Numbered from the stretch's first letter, positions 46,835-56,240 are shown. The stretch: DNA of 64,000 bases from Herminiimonas fonticola (GCF_003293745.1 NZ_PTLZ01000001.1:682001-746000), one strand, 5' to 3'. Numbers and translations are program-made. The notes: a model not told the origin generated them from the letters alone.

Positions 46835-47536
46835 ATGATGAATGAATCTGTAATCAAGAATTGCCTTACCAATGCAGAGCGCGTAGGCCCGGCATTCTCG
46901 GTAGATGGCATGTTGCAGGCAAGGGCAGCAACACGCGATGCGATCCGTGCCATCTCTGCACTGGTCAAACCCGGCATGCTGGAAGAAGATGCAGTCGATA
47001 TGGCGAAGCGTACCTTGCTCGCGTCCGGTCTGGATCTGACCTGGCATCCGACGCGCGTGCGCTTCGGCAGCAATACGATGAAAGCGATGAAGCAGGCGTC
47101 CGAACCGGGCATAGTCTTGAAAGAAAACGATATTTTCTTCATCGACATGGCACCGCGTTTTCAGTCATGGGAAGGCGATGGCGGCGCATCTTTCACGGTA
47201 GGCAGTAACGAAGAATATGCGCGTTGCGCCGCCGATGCAGAAACACTATTCCACGATGTACGTGCACTGTGGCAGGCGGAAAAATTAAGCGGCCATGACT
47301 TGTATCGCTACGCCGATCAGAAAGCCAAAAGCATGGGCTGGGAATTGAATTTCGATTTGCCTGGTCATCGCGTATCCGACTTTCCGCATGCGGCACTCCA
47401 CACCGGTTCGCTGGCTGACTACGATTTGCCACCATCGGCGATGCGCTGGATACTGGAAATCCATATCCGTCATCCTGAGAAACAATTCGGTGCCTTTTTT
47501 GAAGACATGCTGCTGGACGATGATAGCTACGTCTGA
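46835..47536 (+). CDS. M24-family metallopeptidase-like protein (short form)
   Basis: 233 residues, only the pita-bread catalytic domain. The usual five ligand positions can be traced: Asp in FFIDMAPRF, Asp in WEGDGGASF, His in PGHRVSDFPH, Glu in WILEIHIRHP and Glu near FGAFFEDMLL. This keeps the creatinase/aminopeptidase-P metal site although the surrounding motifs are unusual. Substrate unknown; members act as Xaa-Pro peptidases or on small C-N compounds. There is an ATG-ATG start with GGAGAATG overlapping it. Confidence 0.82.
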   Translation: MMNESVIKNCLTNAERVGPAFSVDGMLQARAATRDAIRAISALVKPGMLEEDAVDMAKRTLLASGLDLTWHPTRVRFGSNTMKAMKQASEPGIVLKENDIFFIDMAPRFQSWEGDGGASFTVGSNEEYARCAADAETLFHDVRALWQAEKLSGHDLYRYADQKAKSMGWELNFDLPGHRVSDFPHAALHTGSLADYDLPPSAMRWILEIHIRHPEKQFGAFFEDMLLDDDSYV

Positions 47537-47736
47537 CAGCAGTGAAGAAGGACAGAGGAGGTAATGTGGACTGAGGTGGAAGCTCGCAACAATCGCTGAA
47601 AATATTTCATCTATTCTGCACCGTAAAATTTGGCGACGGCTGATACGATACGAAAAATACCGGAGCAGGTACATTCCAGCTTCGACGTTCGTGTTTTTAT
47701 CGTCATGCAAGCCCTCTCCTTACTTTCGATTCCGCC

Positions 47737-48081
47737 ATGCTGAATACACTATTGATTCTGCTCATTTTCCAGACCATGGGTGAAGGGCTGGTTTATCTGT
47801 TCTCGTTGCCGATTCCCGGTCCTGTGATTGGCATGCTTTTGCTGCTGGTATTTCTGATCATGAAGAAAGGCGTGGCGGCGCAACTGGCACCTTCGACTTC
47901 GCAATTGCTGTCGAATATGGCTTTATTGTTTGTGCCGGCGTGTGTAGGCATCAGCGTGCATGTGCATCGTATTGCGGAGGAATGGCTGCCTATCGTTGTG
48001 GCGCTGGTAATCAGTACCGTGGTATCCATCGTGGTGACGGCACTGGTGATCAGCAAGCTCAAGCGCAAGGTGCCTGAATGA
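47737..48081 (+). CDS. lrgA: CidA/LrgA family membrane protein
   Basis: 114 residues with four hydrophobic helices. FQTMGEGLVYLFSLPIPGPVIGM (~11-33) and LFVPACVGISVHV (~70-82) are the CidA/LrgA signatures. These holin-like proteins act with LrgB partners in autolysis control and in pyruvate or glycolate transport. The stop overlaps the lrgB start by 4 bp. Confidence 0.93.
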   Translation: MLNTLLILLIFQTMGEGLVYLFSLPIPGPVIGMLLLLVFLIMKKGVAAQLAPSTSQLLSNMALLFVPACVGISVHVHRIAEEWLPIVVALVISTVVSIVVTALVISKLKRKVPE

Positions 48082-48803
48082 TGCCGCATCTGAATACCGT
48101 GTGGGTTTATCTGGCCGGCTCACCCTTGCTGTGGCTGACCGCGACGCTGCTTGCGTATCGGATCTCCATCATGATTTATGAAAGAACCCATCGCAGCCCC
48201 TTGGCGAATCCGGTCGGTATATCGGTTGCGATTCTGGTGCTGGTTTTATACATCAGTGGCACACCTTACAAAACCTATTTTGACGGCGCGCAATTTGTGC
48301 ATTTTCTGTTGGGGCCGGTGACGGTTGCGTTGGCGATTCCGTTGTATCAGCAGATGGAAAAATTGAAGCGCAACTGGTTTGCCTTGCTGGCTGGTGCATT
48401 GATAGGTGGAATAGCTGCGATCGCTTGCGCGATGAGTGTGGCCTGGGCATTGGGTGCATCGCCATTGACGATATTGTCTATGGCACCGAAGTCGGTGACG
48501 ATCCCGATTGCGATGGGTGTCACTGAAAAAATCGGCGGCTTGCCGACCTTGACCGTTGTCATGGTCATGTTCACAGGAATTTTCGGTGCCGGCATTGCGC
48601 ACTACGTTTTCAAGCTGATGAAGATAGAAGATGACCTGACCTGCGGTTTTGCATTGGGTGCAACCGCGCACGGGGTAGGAACCGCACGTGCGTTTCAAGT
48701 GAGTCAAGAGATGGGTGCGTTTTCCGGATTGGCGATGGGGATGTCCGGCATCCTCACCGCCTTGTTGTTGCCGCTAGTGCTGAAACTGCTCGGATATTTC
48801 TAG
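48078..48803 (+). CDS. lrgB: LrgB family membrane protein
   Basis: 241 residues, many membrane helices. ILYISG-TPYKTYFDGAQFVHFLLGPVTVALAIPLY region (~50-90), SMAPKSVTIPIAMGVTEKIGG (~134-154) and GFALGATAHGVGTARAF (~193-209) are LrgB hallmarks. Encoded with lrgA as a coupled pair; the pair may export or import small carboxylates (glycolate or pyruvate) or tune murein hydrolase activity. Confidence 0.93.
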   Translation: MMPHLNTVWVYLAGSPLLWLTATLLAYRISIMIYERTHRSPLANPVGISVAILVLVLYISGTPYKTYFDGAQFVHFLLGPVTVALAIPLYQQMEKLKRNWFALLAGALIGGIAAIACAMSVAWALGASPLTILSMAPKSVTIPIAMGVTEKIGGLPTLTVVMVMFTGIFGAGIAHYVFKLMKIEDDLTCGFALGATAHGVGTARAFQVSQEMGAFSGLAMGMSGILTALLLPLVLKLLGYF

Positions 48804-48821
48804 AGCATGCTGAAATCACGT

Positions 48822-49256
48822 TCAACCGAAAGCGCCGCCAGTCAGGAATAAATCAGTAGCGCGGGCGACGCAGAAAATGAAGGTCGTGACACCCAGTGCA
48901 AACGTTAGCACCAGCAAGACGATGAGTGGCCAGCCGGATGCCGATTTGCGGGGCGAGTTCGCATTTTGTCTTGCATCCCATTTTGCATCGGCAGTTAAAC
49001 CAGTGACGACCGCTTCTATCCAACCAGCAAAAATCGAGACAGGAAACAATGCAATGATGCTGATCGGCAGTGTGTGCGGCGATTGCGCGAGGAATACTGC
49101 GGATGCAAACAGGATGAATGCCATCACATAATTCCATGCCCAGAAATCTCTGGAGCCATACAAATAAAAGCGATGAGCCCCGACTCCGCCGAGAAAAACA
49201 GCCAATAGCGTGGTCAGCGTTTTGTTCCTGTGTTTTGTTGTAAGGCTTTGGTTCAT
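48822..49256 (-). CDS. TM2-domain membrane protein
   Basis: About 144 residues from ATG 49256; an in-frame TTG at 49262 would overlap the cytochrome stop. RNKTLTTLLAVFLGGVGAHRFYLYG is the TM2 motif (with the DRF-like GAHRFYLG loop), then three or four membrane segments. The function of TM2 proteins in bacteria is not known. Translationally near-coupled to the upstream cytochrome c gene. Confidence 0.75.
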   Translation of the reverse strand: MNQSLTTKHRNKTLTTLLAVFLGGVGAHRFYLYGSRDFWAWNYVMAFILFASAVFLAQSPHTLPISIIALFPVSIFAGWIEAVVTGLTADAKWDARQNANSPRKSASGWPLIVLLVLTFALGVTTFIFCVARATDLFLTGGAFG

Positions 49257-49258
49257 CT

Positions 49259-50551
49259 TCAATGGCGTGAGCGATAGCGGTTAACGTCGTTGGATAAGAT
49301 GGCATTGCCCTGATTGCCCCATGAGTTTCTTACATAGGTCAGCACGTTTGCGACTTCTTCATCCGACATGGATTGGCCAAATGGCGGCATGCCATAAGGA
49401 CGCGGGTTCCCGACTGTACTAGGAGCGTAGCCGCCATGCAAGACCATCCTGATGGCATTGGTCGCGATCGGTGTGTTGATTGCGGAACTGCCGGCCAATG
49501 CCGGATAAACCGATGGCACGCCTTTGCCCGATGCCTGATGGCAGGTCGCGCATTGGTTTTCATACAGTTTGGCACCGGCGGTGATCATTGCCTTTTTATC
49601 TTCAGGGCTCATATTCTCGGCGTTGATAGGTGGCGCTGCGATCTGTTGCGGCAATGATTTCAGATAACCGCTTAATGCGTTGATGTCAGCATCGTTCATA
49701 TGCTGCGAGCTGCCTGCGACCACTTCTGCCATCGGTCCGCTGACGGAACGATTGGGTGCGACGCCGGTTTTCAGGAATGCGGCCAGATGTGCAGCTTCCC
49801 AATTGCCCAAGCCGTTTTCTTTATCGCCGTTTAATGGCGGTGCGTACCAGTTCAAAACCGGAATCATGCCGCCACCAAGTTCAGCTTTCAGATTGATGCC
49901 ACCGAAAGAATCGCGCGGCGAGTGACAGGCGCTGCAATGGCCCAGGCCTTGCGCGAGGTAAGCCCCACGATTCCATTCGACAGATTGCTTGTCGTCGTTC
50001 GCGTACTGGCCTGGGCGGAAGTACAAGGCACGCCACACATACAAGAGTGCGCGATTGTCGTAGGGGAAGCGCAATTCTGGCGCGATATTTTTTTGCGTAA
50101 CAGCCTGCAGCGTTTGCAGATAGGCGAAGATCGCATCCGAATCAGCACGCGTCACCTTGGTGTAGTTTGTGTACGGGAAAGCCGGATAGAGCAGGCTGCC
50201 ATCTTTCGATTTGCCGTTATGCATGGCTTGCCAGAAATCGCCATTGTTCCATTTGCCTATGCCGGTTTCTGCATCCGGCGTTAGATTCGATGTATAGATA
50301 TTGCCGAAAGGTGTAGGCACGGCGCGACCGCCGGCATATTTTTCACTGCCGCGCGCAGTGTGACAGCTCATGCAATTGCCGACGCGTGCGAGGTATTCAC
50401 CCTGCTTGATTTGCTCAGCCAGATTGGCGGGCGGTACTGACGGTTGATTTAGATCTGGGTTGCGATTAGCCAGCACTAACCAGATCACTGCGGCCGCAAT
50501 AATTGCCAGCAATAGCGCAAGGATGTTCCACAAGATTTTTCGTTTCATCAT
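49259..50551 (-). CDS. Triheme cytochrome c (alcohol/gluconate dehydrogenase cytochrome subunit-like)
   Basis: 430 residues. N-terminal membrane anchor or signal (LWNILALLLAIIAAAVIWLVL). Three haem-attachment sites: CMSCH (~57), CSACH (~206) and CATCH (~335), each followed downstream by a Met-containing ligand region (for example PYGMPPFGQSMSDEEV). Three-domain size and order match AdhB-type subunits that pass electrons from a periplasmic dehydrogenase to quinone or oxidase. No dehydrogenase gene is adjacent; the next gene upstream encodes a second cytochrome c. Confidence 0.9.
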   Translation of the reverse strand: MMKRKILWNILALLLAIIAAAVIWLVLANRNPDLNQPSVPPANLAEQIKQGEYLARVGNCMSCHTARGSEKYAGGRAVPTPFGNIYTSNLTPDAETGIGKWNNGDFWQAMHNGKSKDGSLLYPAFPYTNYTKVTRADSDAIFAYLQTLQAVTQKNIAPELRFPYDNRALLYVWRALYFRPGQYANDDKQSVEWNRGAYLAQGLGHCSACHSPRDSFGGINLKAELGGGMIPVLNWYAPPLNGDKENGLGNWEAAHLAAFLKTGVAPNRSVSGPMAEVVAGSSQHMNDADINALSGYLKSLPQQIAAPPINAENMSPEDKKAMITAGAKLYENQCATCHQASGKGVPSVYPALAGSSAINTPIATNAIRMVLHGGYAPSTVGNPRPYGMPPFGQSMSDEEVANVLTYVRNSWGNQGNAILSNDVNRYRSRH

Positions 50552-50619
50552 TTGCTTGATCTTTATTTTCGGCTTTGCTTACTTAAGTGCGACTTGATGG
50601 CGTGAGTTTGTGATCCGGC

Positions 50620-51372
50620 TCAAGGCGACAGCTTGCCGCATTCCAGCGGCAGCTTGACCTTTAGCGCAGGGGCAGGCGATGCATTTGCCGGTACACGTTG
50701 CTCGGATAACCATGCAGTCACTGCGCTGATGTCGGCAGCGTCCATTTTCTGCACGATGTGCGCCATGCAATCCGGCGTCGCTGCCTTGCGCGTGCCTATC
50801 TTCCACGCGCCTATCTGACCGAGTAAATAATCGCGTGGCAAGCCTATCAGGCCAGGAATCGCCGGCGCGGTACCTGTCATTTTTGCGCTATGGCAGGCCA
50901 CGCAAGCCGGAATACCTTTGGCCTTGTCGCCGTCATGCACCAATACACGTCCACGTTCCAGCTCAGTCGGATTCGATTGGGACGGTTGCGGTGCAGGATA
51001 AGGTGGATGCTGGTCGGAAAAATATTGTGCGATCTCACGCAGGTAAGCATCCGACATGTTTTCCAGCATGGCCGTCATGACCGGATAAGTACGCTTGCCA
51101 TCGCGGAAATTGATTAGCTGGTTGTACAGATAGCCCGCCGGCTTACCGGCGATGCGCGGGTAGTAACCATCGCTACCGGCACGGCCTTCCTTGCCGTGAC
51201 AAACCACGCAAGCGGCGACGCGCTGCGCAATCGTATCGGGAACCCTGGCTTCTTCGGCGCTGGCAAATTTGCTGCTGAATAAGAAGATTGCAATGCCCGC
51301 AATCAACATAGTGCCGAGTGCGGATCTGGCAAGCGGGTAGCGATAGGTACGCATGGTGAATGGCTCACTCAT
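50620..51372 (-). CDS. Diheme cytochrome c (c4-like)
   Basis: About 250 residues from ATG 51372; ATG 51354 is possible, and an earlier one at 51426 would put a charged tail before the signal peptide. The signal peptide is SALGTMLIAGIAIFLFSSKFASA. Two c-type haem sites, CVVCHGKEGRAGSDGYYPRIAG and CVACHSAKMTGTAPAIPGLIG, each followed by the YL-x-QL/-QI helix, show the duplicated cytochrome c4 fold. A soluble or membrane-tethered electron carrier, probably cotranscribed with the triheme cytochrome 68 bp downstream. Confidence 0.9.
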   Translation of the reverse strand: MSEPFTMRTYRYPLARSALGTMLIAGIAIFLFSSKFASAEEARVPDTIAQRVAACVVCHGKEGRAGSDGYYPRIAGKPAGYLYNQLINFRDGKRTYPVMTAMLENMSDAYLREIAQYFSDQHPPYPAPQPSQSNPTELERGRVLVHDGDKAKGIPACVACHSAKMTGTAPAIPGLIGLPRDYLLGQIGAWKIGTRKAATPDCMAHIVQKMDAADISAVTAWLSEQRVPANASPAPALKVKLPLECGKLSP

Positions 51373-51626
51373 TTTTCTATGGTCTCGTGGCAAATACTGT
51401 CGGCGCTGATGGTTCCGTCGCGACAAATTTAACGGCTGAAAATGCGGTCGTGATTACCTGCGATAGAGCGCAACGAATTGCAGCTTCAGCAATGATACTG
51501 CAAGGGTAGGTGCAGACCGGCGCTTTATCAAGAATCAGAAGCTGGAGAAAAGACCGTAGCAGTTGGGGGATTTACAGGCGCGACAACGGATTGTTGCGAA
51601 CTGGATGGCAACACCATCTCGAATCA

Positions 51627-53042
51627 TCAAAGATTTTGTGCGACCAGCTGCCCCAAGGTTGCCAGCGCGGCTTCGGTACGTGCATCCCATGTATGGCCGT
51701 AATTCAGACGTATGCAATTCGTGAAGCCGTGATGCGCAGAGAAAATCGGTCCCGGCGCAATACTGATACCTTGCGCCAGTGCCTGCTTATGCAAGCTCAA
51801 GGCATCGATATTATTCGGTAATTCCACCCACAGGAAGTAACCGCCTTTCGGCCGCGTTGCTTGCGTACCGGCAGGGAAGTAGCGCGCGATCGCTTCCATG
51901 AATTGCGTTTGCTGCACCGCAAGGGTGTGGCGCAACTGTCGCAGGTGTCTATCGTATCCACCTTTTTCCAGATAGGCGACCAGCGCCGCTTGCGCCGGTG
52001 CGGATGCGGCCAGCGTCGTTGTCAATTTATGGCGTGCGACAGCGCGTGTGTAGCGTCCCGGCACGGCCCAGCCAACGCGATATCCAGGTGCCAGGCATTT
52101 GGAAAAAGACGAGCAGTGCATCACCAAGCCTTTGGTGTCGAAGGCCTTGGCCGGTGCCGGTCGCTTGTCACCGAAATACAGTTCGCCATACACATCGTCT
52201 TCTATCAATGGGATGTCATGACGACCCAGCAGTTCGACCAGGTCGCGTTTCTTTTCATCCGACATCAGGCTGCCCAGCGGATTCTGGAAATTGGTCATCA
52301 GCCAGCATGCTTTGGGTTGATGTTTTTCCAGCACGCGTGCCAATGCGGTGAGATCTATCCCTTCACGCGGATGTGTAGGCACTTCAATCGCACGCAAGCC
52401 GTTGCGTTCCAGCGATTGCAGCGCGGCGTAAAAAGTCGGCGACTCGACCAATACTGCATCGCCGGGACGCGTGACGGCCATCAGACAAAGATTGAGGGCG
52501 TCGAGCGCGCCATTGGTGATGACGATTTCATCCGGTTGCACATGCAGGCCGTCGGCCAGATAGCGCAATGCAATTTGCCGCCGCAGTTGCGGATTACCCG
52601 GCGTCAGATCGTCCACCGAACTCCAGGGATCGAGTTGCTGCACGCTGGATGCCATCACTTTTGCAAGACGTGCCATTGGAAATAAAAGCGGACTGGGGAA
52701 AGCGGAGCCGAGCGGTACGACCTCGCGCATCTTGGCCGATTCCAATACTTCAAAGACAAGTTCGCTGATATCGACAGTCGCCGAATCTTCATTCGGTTGC
52801 GACGCTTGCTGCGGTTCTGGCGGCAGGGTTTGTGCACCGATCGCTACGTAATAACCGGAACGTTCGCGTGCGCGTATCAAGCCGCGCGCTTCTAATAAGT
52901 AATACGCTTGGAATACGGTAGACGGGCTGACTTCGCGGCTGGAACTGGCTTGCCGCACCGAAGGAAGCCTGTCGCCCAGCCGCAATACGCCATCCTGTAT
53001 GGATTGTGCGAGTTCGGCGGCCAGCGTTTCATACAGTTTCAT
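51627..53042 (-). CDS. MocR/PdxR-type regulator (GntR HTH fused to aminotransferase)
   Basis: 471 residues from ATG 53042, where MKLYETLAAELAQSIQDG opens the GntR winged-helix domain (LRLGDRLPSVRQASSSREVS). The large aminotransferase-like part has VITNGALDALNLCL, NFQNPLGSLMSDEKK, PLIEDDVYGELYFG and the PLP lysine in HCSSFSKCLAPGYRVGW. Such proteins are usually PLP-responsive regulators. No pdx or aminobutyrate genes adjoin it, so the target is unknown. Confidence 0.92.
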   Translation of the reverse strand: MKLYETLAAELAQSIQDGVLRLGDRLPSVRQASSSREVSPSTVFQAYYLLEARGLIRARERSGYYVAIGAQTLPPEPQQASQPNEDSATVDISELVFEVLESAKMREVVPLGSAFPSPLLFPMARLAKVMASSVQQLDPWSSVDDLTPGNPQLRRQIALRYLADGLHVQPDEIVITNGALDALNLCLMAVTRPGDAVLVESPTFYAALQSLERNGLRAIEVPTHPREGIDLTALARVLEKHQPKACWLMTNFQNPLGSLMSDEKKRDLVELLGRHDIPLIEDDVYGELYFGDKRPAPAKAFDTKGLVMHCSSFSKCLAPGYRVGWAVPGRYTRAVARHKLTTTLAASAPAQAALVAYLEKGGYDRHLRQLRHTLAVQQTQFMEAIARYFPAGTQATRPKGGYFLWVELPNNIDALSLHKQALAQGISIAPGPIFSAHHGFTNCIRLNYGHTWDARTEAALATLGQLVAQNL

Positions 53043-53143
53043 GCGGCTTGTCTTGTTAGAGGGAAGTGAGATGCGTAGTGGAAAACTCGGTAGAGGCAGA
53101 CGCATGATAAGACATTATCCGGGTCTTTCCCTGCGTGAGCGGC

Positions 53144-53149
53144 TACAAT
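53144..53149 (+). promoter_or_regulatory. -10 element of rnpB
   Basis: TACAAT lies 7 bp before the predicted 5' end of RNase P RNA. The -35 region is not obvious; GGTCTT at 16-bp spacing is the best candidate. Confidence 0.5.
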
Positions 53150-53156
53150 GTCGGCT

Positions 53157-53480
53157 GAAGCAGGCCAAGACAACCGCTGGCTGTCATTTCGGTGATGGCG
53201 GGAGGAAGGTCCGGACTCCATAGAGCAGGGTGACGGTTAATGGCCGTCCGCCGTGAGGCGAGGAATAGGGCCACAGAGACGAGCGTATTAAGTTACGGTG
53301 AAACGCGGTAACCTCCACCTGGAGCAATTTCAAATAGGCACGCGTTGACGTTGCTCGCGGAGCGTGCGGGTAGAAAGCTTGAGCCGTGGAGTAATTCACG
53401 GCCTAGAGGAATGGTTGTCATAGCGCATGGGCTTGCTCATGCGCCGTAACAGAATCCGGCCTATCGGCTTGCTTCAACTT
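53157..53480 (+). ncRNA. rnpB: RNase P RNA (type A)
   Basis: About 324 nt. Conserved cores are present: GGGAGGAAGGTCCGGACTCC (CR-I), ATAGAGCAGGGTG, CCACAGAGACGAGCG, GGTGAAACGCGGTAACCTCC, GCAATTTCAAATAG, AGGAATGGTTGTCA and ACAGAATCCGGCCTATCGG (CR-V). The ends pair (GAAGCAGGCC with GGCTTGCTTC) to form P1. P12 appears reduced to a four-pair hairpin (CGTA-TTAAGT-TACG, 53284-53297). Ribozyme that matures tRNA 5' ends. The 5' end is placed at the start of P1, and the 3' end a few bases after it. Confidence 0.97.
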
Positions 53481-53487
53481 TATTCAA

Positions 53488-53516
53488 GGCGGTGCGATGA
53501 TTCGCATCGCCTTTTT
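53488..53516 (+). terminator. Rho-independent terminator of rnpB
   Basis: Ten-base-pair stem GGCGGTGCGA / TCGCATCGCC (one G-U pair) with a short loop, followed by TTTTTCTTT. Confidence 0.92.
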
Positions 53517-53605
53517 CTTTGTGTAATACGTTTGTTAAGCGCGAAGGACAAAGTAAATATCCATTACCGGCTATGTTGTTGGTCTGTTTAGATTGCTGTT
53601 GAGCT

Positions 53606-54511
53606 TTACTGACTTAGCGAAGATATAAAGTCCAAAAAGACACGCGTTTTTGCCGGCATATGATGACGCGACGGATAGAGTGCATACAAAGGGTAGTGCT
53701 CATCCGGCCAGTCGGGGAACAGGTCAATCAGGCGGCCATCGGCCAGCAGATGTTCGCTGCCTAATGCAAACATTTGCGCAATCGCGTGACCGGCCAGACA
53801 GACACTGTGCAAGGTACCGGCATCGTTCACCATCAGCCTGCCCTTCGTTCGGATCACCTGTTTTTTTCTGCCTCGATGGAACTCCCAGTCGAAGGCACGA
53901 CCGCTAGTAGCATCACGAAATTGCAGGCAGACGTGTGTGCCGTCATTCAGATCGTTTGGCGTTGCGGGGCGGCCATGGCGTTTCAAATAGGCAGGTGCCG
54001 CAACAGTCAGGATGCGCGTTTCCAAAAGCTTGCGCGCGATCAGTGTTGAAGAGCGCGGTTGGCCGAAGCGCACTGCCAGATCAAAACCATCTGCAACCAT
54101 GTCGCCGAGTTGATCACGCGTGACCAGCTCCAGTTGCAGCTCGGGATATTTCTCGATAAAAGCACCCAGGCGTGGACCAAGTACCAGACGTGAAAAGAAT
54201 GGATCGACATTTACTCGCAGGCGTCCGCGCACCGCAGTTGTTCCTTCGGCTGCGATTGACGCGGCTTCTTCCAATCCTGCCAGTAGCGGCATGATCTGTT
54301 CGCAAAAGCGACGCCCCTCATCGGTGAGCGTCACCGAACGTGTCGTGCGGTCGAACAGTCTTATCCCCAGTCGCGCTTCCAGTCTTGCGACTGAGCGGCT
54401 GACACCCGATTGCGACATGTCCAGTACTTCGCCTGCTGCGGCAAAGCTGCCGCTATCGATAATGGCGGACAGCACGCCCATGCCATTCAATATTCTTTCA
54501 TCAAACGCCAC
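53606..54511 (-). CDS. LysR-family transcriptional regulator
   Basis: 301 residues. N-terminal winged helix: LSAIIDSGSFAAAGEVLDMSQSGVSRSVARLEARLGIRLFDR (here seen from residue ~14). The C-terminal periplasmic-binding-like effector domain includes LRVNVDPFFSRLVLGPRLGAF. Divergent from an NmrA-like reductase gene with a near-perfect palindrome between them, the usual layout of a LysR regulator and its target. Effector unknown. Confidence 0.93.
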   Translation of the reverse strand: MAFDERILNGMGVLSAIIDSGSFAAAGEVLDMSQSGVSRSVARLEARLGIRLFDRTTRSVTLTDEGRRFCEQIMPLLAGLEEAASIAAEGTTAVRGRLRVNVDPFFSRLVLGPRLGAFIEKYPELQLELVTRDQLGDMVADGFDLAVRFGQPRSSTLIARKLLETRILTVAAPAYLKRHGRPATPNDLNDGTHVCLQFRDATSGRAFDWEFHRGRKKQVIRTKGRLMVNDAGTLHSVCLAGHAIAQMFALGSEHLLADGRLIDLFPDWPDEHYPLYALYPSRHHMPAKTRVFLDFISSLSQ

Positions 54512-54526
54512 GATTAATGCTCCTGT

Positions 54527-54543
54527 GTCATTTATTAAATGAC
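54527..54543. promoter_or_regulatory. Palindrome between lysR-type and NmrA-like genes, likely operator
   Basis: GTCATTTA-T-TAAATGAC: two 8-base arms around one base, with AT-rich T-N11-A character typical of LysR sites. It lies 15 bp from the regulator start and 80 bp from the reductase start. Confidence 0.6.
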
Positions 54544-54623
54544 TTACATGCTATCGCGAAATTAATTGGATGAGCAGAGAATTCTCCCAACGCGGCGCGG
54601 TGTCGCTTTATCAGGAGATTGAA

Positions 54624-55496
54624 ATGTTTGCAGTTACAGGTATTACCGGTCAGGTTGGAAGCGTACTTGCACGCAGCTTGCTGGCGGCTGGCAAGGATGT
54701 ACGCGCCGTCGTACGCAATGCACAAAAAGGTGCGGATTGGGCTGCGCGCGGATGTGATGTTGCGATTGCGGAAATGAATGATGTGGACGCATTGCAAAAG
54801 GCGTTTTCCGATGTGGAAGGCGTGTTTGTCATGTTGCCCTCTAACTTTGATCCGACTCCCGGTTTTCCTGAATCGCGGCAAACGATTGCGGCGATACGTA
54901 CCGCCTTGAAAGCGGCACAGCCGGCCAAAGTGGTGTGCCTGTCGACCATAGGCGCACATGCAACACAAACCAATTTGCTTAGTCAGCTGGGGATTCTCGA
55001 GCAAGAGCTCGGTACTTTGTCTATTCCCGTTTCATTTCTGCGTGCAGCCTGGTTTCTGGAAAATGCTGCGTGGGATATCGCCCCTGCACGCGTAGACCGC
55101 TTGATTTCCAGTTTTTTGCAGCCACTGGATAAATTGGTGCCTATGGTGGCAACCGCTGATGTTGGCCGCGTCGCTGCCGAGTTATTGCAGCAAACCTGGA
55201 GTGGACATCGCGTCGTCAATCTGGAAGGGCCGCGCCGCATCAAACCGCTTGAGATTGCAGAGGCATTCTCGAAAGTATTGGGTCATACGGTTCAGATCGA
55301 TGCCGTGCCGCGTCAAACATGGGAGAGTCTTTTCACGTCGCAGGGGATGAAGAATCCAACGCCACGCATGCAAATGCTAGATGGTTTTAACGAGGGCTGG
55401 ATTGAATTTGAAAACGATGGGGTGCCTGTTCGTAAAGGCGAGGTAACGCTGGAAACGGTTTTGCAGGCCTTGCTGGAAAAAGATGACGAACGATGA
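54624..55496 (+). CDS. NmrA-like NAD(P)-binding protein (atypical SDR)
   Basis: 290 residues from ATG 54624, preceded by CAGGAGATTGAA; an upstream in-frame ATG at 54570 is not needed. FAVTGITGQVGSVLARSLL is the Rossmann loop (TGxTGxxG), and VVCLSTIGAHATQTN holds the Ser region; there is no classical YxxxK. Such proteins act as quinone reductases or redox sensors. Likely under control of the divergent LysR regulator. Confidence 0.9.
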   Translation: MFAVTGITGQVGSVLARSLLAAGKDVRAVVRNAQKGADWAARGCDVAIAEMNDVDALQKAFSDVEGVFVMLPSNFDPTPGFPESRQTIAAIRTALKAAQPAKVVCLSTIGAHATQTNLLSQLGILEQELGTLSIPVSFLRAAWFLENAAWDIAPARVDRLISSFLQPLDKLVPMVATADVGRVAAELLQQTWSGHRVVNLEGPRRIKPLEIAEAFSKVLGHTVQIDAVPRQTWESLFTSQGMKNPTPRMQMLDGFNEGWIEFENDGVPVRKGEVTLETVLQALLEKDDER

Positions 55497-55553
55497 ATGT
55501 CTGCCGGCGCAACACGGCAGGAGGCTCTTGGTTGATTTGCGGAATGCCGACTT

Positions 55554-55952
<399 letters not shown>

Positions 55953-56096
55953 TCACTTCAGAAGGGAAATATCATTTTAATGGGTGTCTCGCCTTGTGGC
56001 TGCGAATATCCGGGTTTGCATGCAACATCATATGCAGATGATGTAAGCTAGATCGACATGCAGATACTATGCATGATTTTTAATAAAAGGAATTTC

Positions 56097-56240
56097 ATGA
56101 ATTTGCACATTACCTTGGCCCCGCTGATTTCCCTGATTGCTGGTGTTTTGATTCTGTTGATGCCGCGCCTGTTGAATCTTATCGTTGCGATTTATTTGAT
56201 CGCCATCGGCTTGATCGGGATATTCGGAATTCGTTTTTGA
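56097..56240 (+). CDS. DUF3096 mini membrane protein
   Basis: 47 residues from ATG 56097, chosen for the AAAAGGAATTTC ribosome-binding site. Two hydrophobic helices, ITLAPLISLIAGVLILLMPR and LLNLIVAIYLIAIGLIGIFG, with the PRLLN turn between them, as in the DUF3096 family. Function unknown; probably an inner-membrane protein. Confidence 0.85.
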   Translation: MNLHITLAPLISLIAGVLILLMPRLLNLIVAIYLIAIGLIGIFGIRF

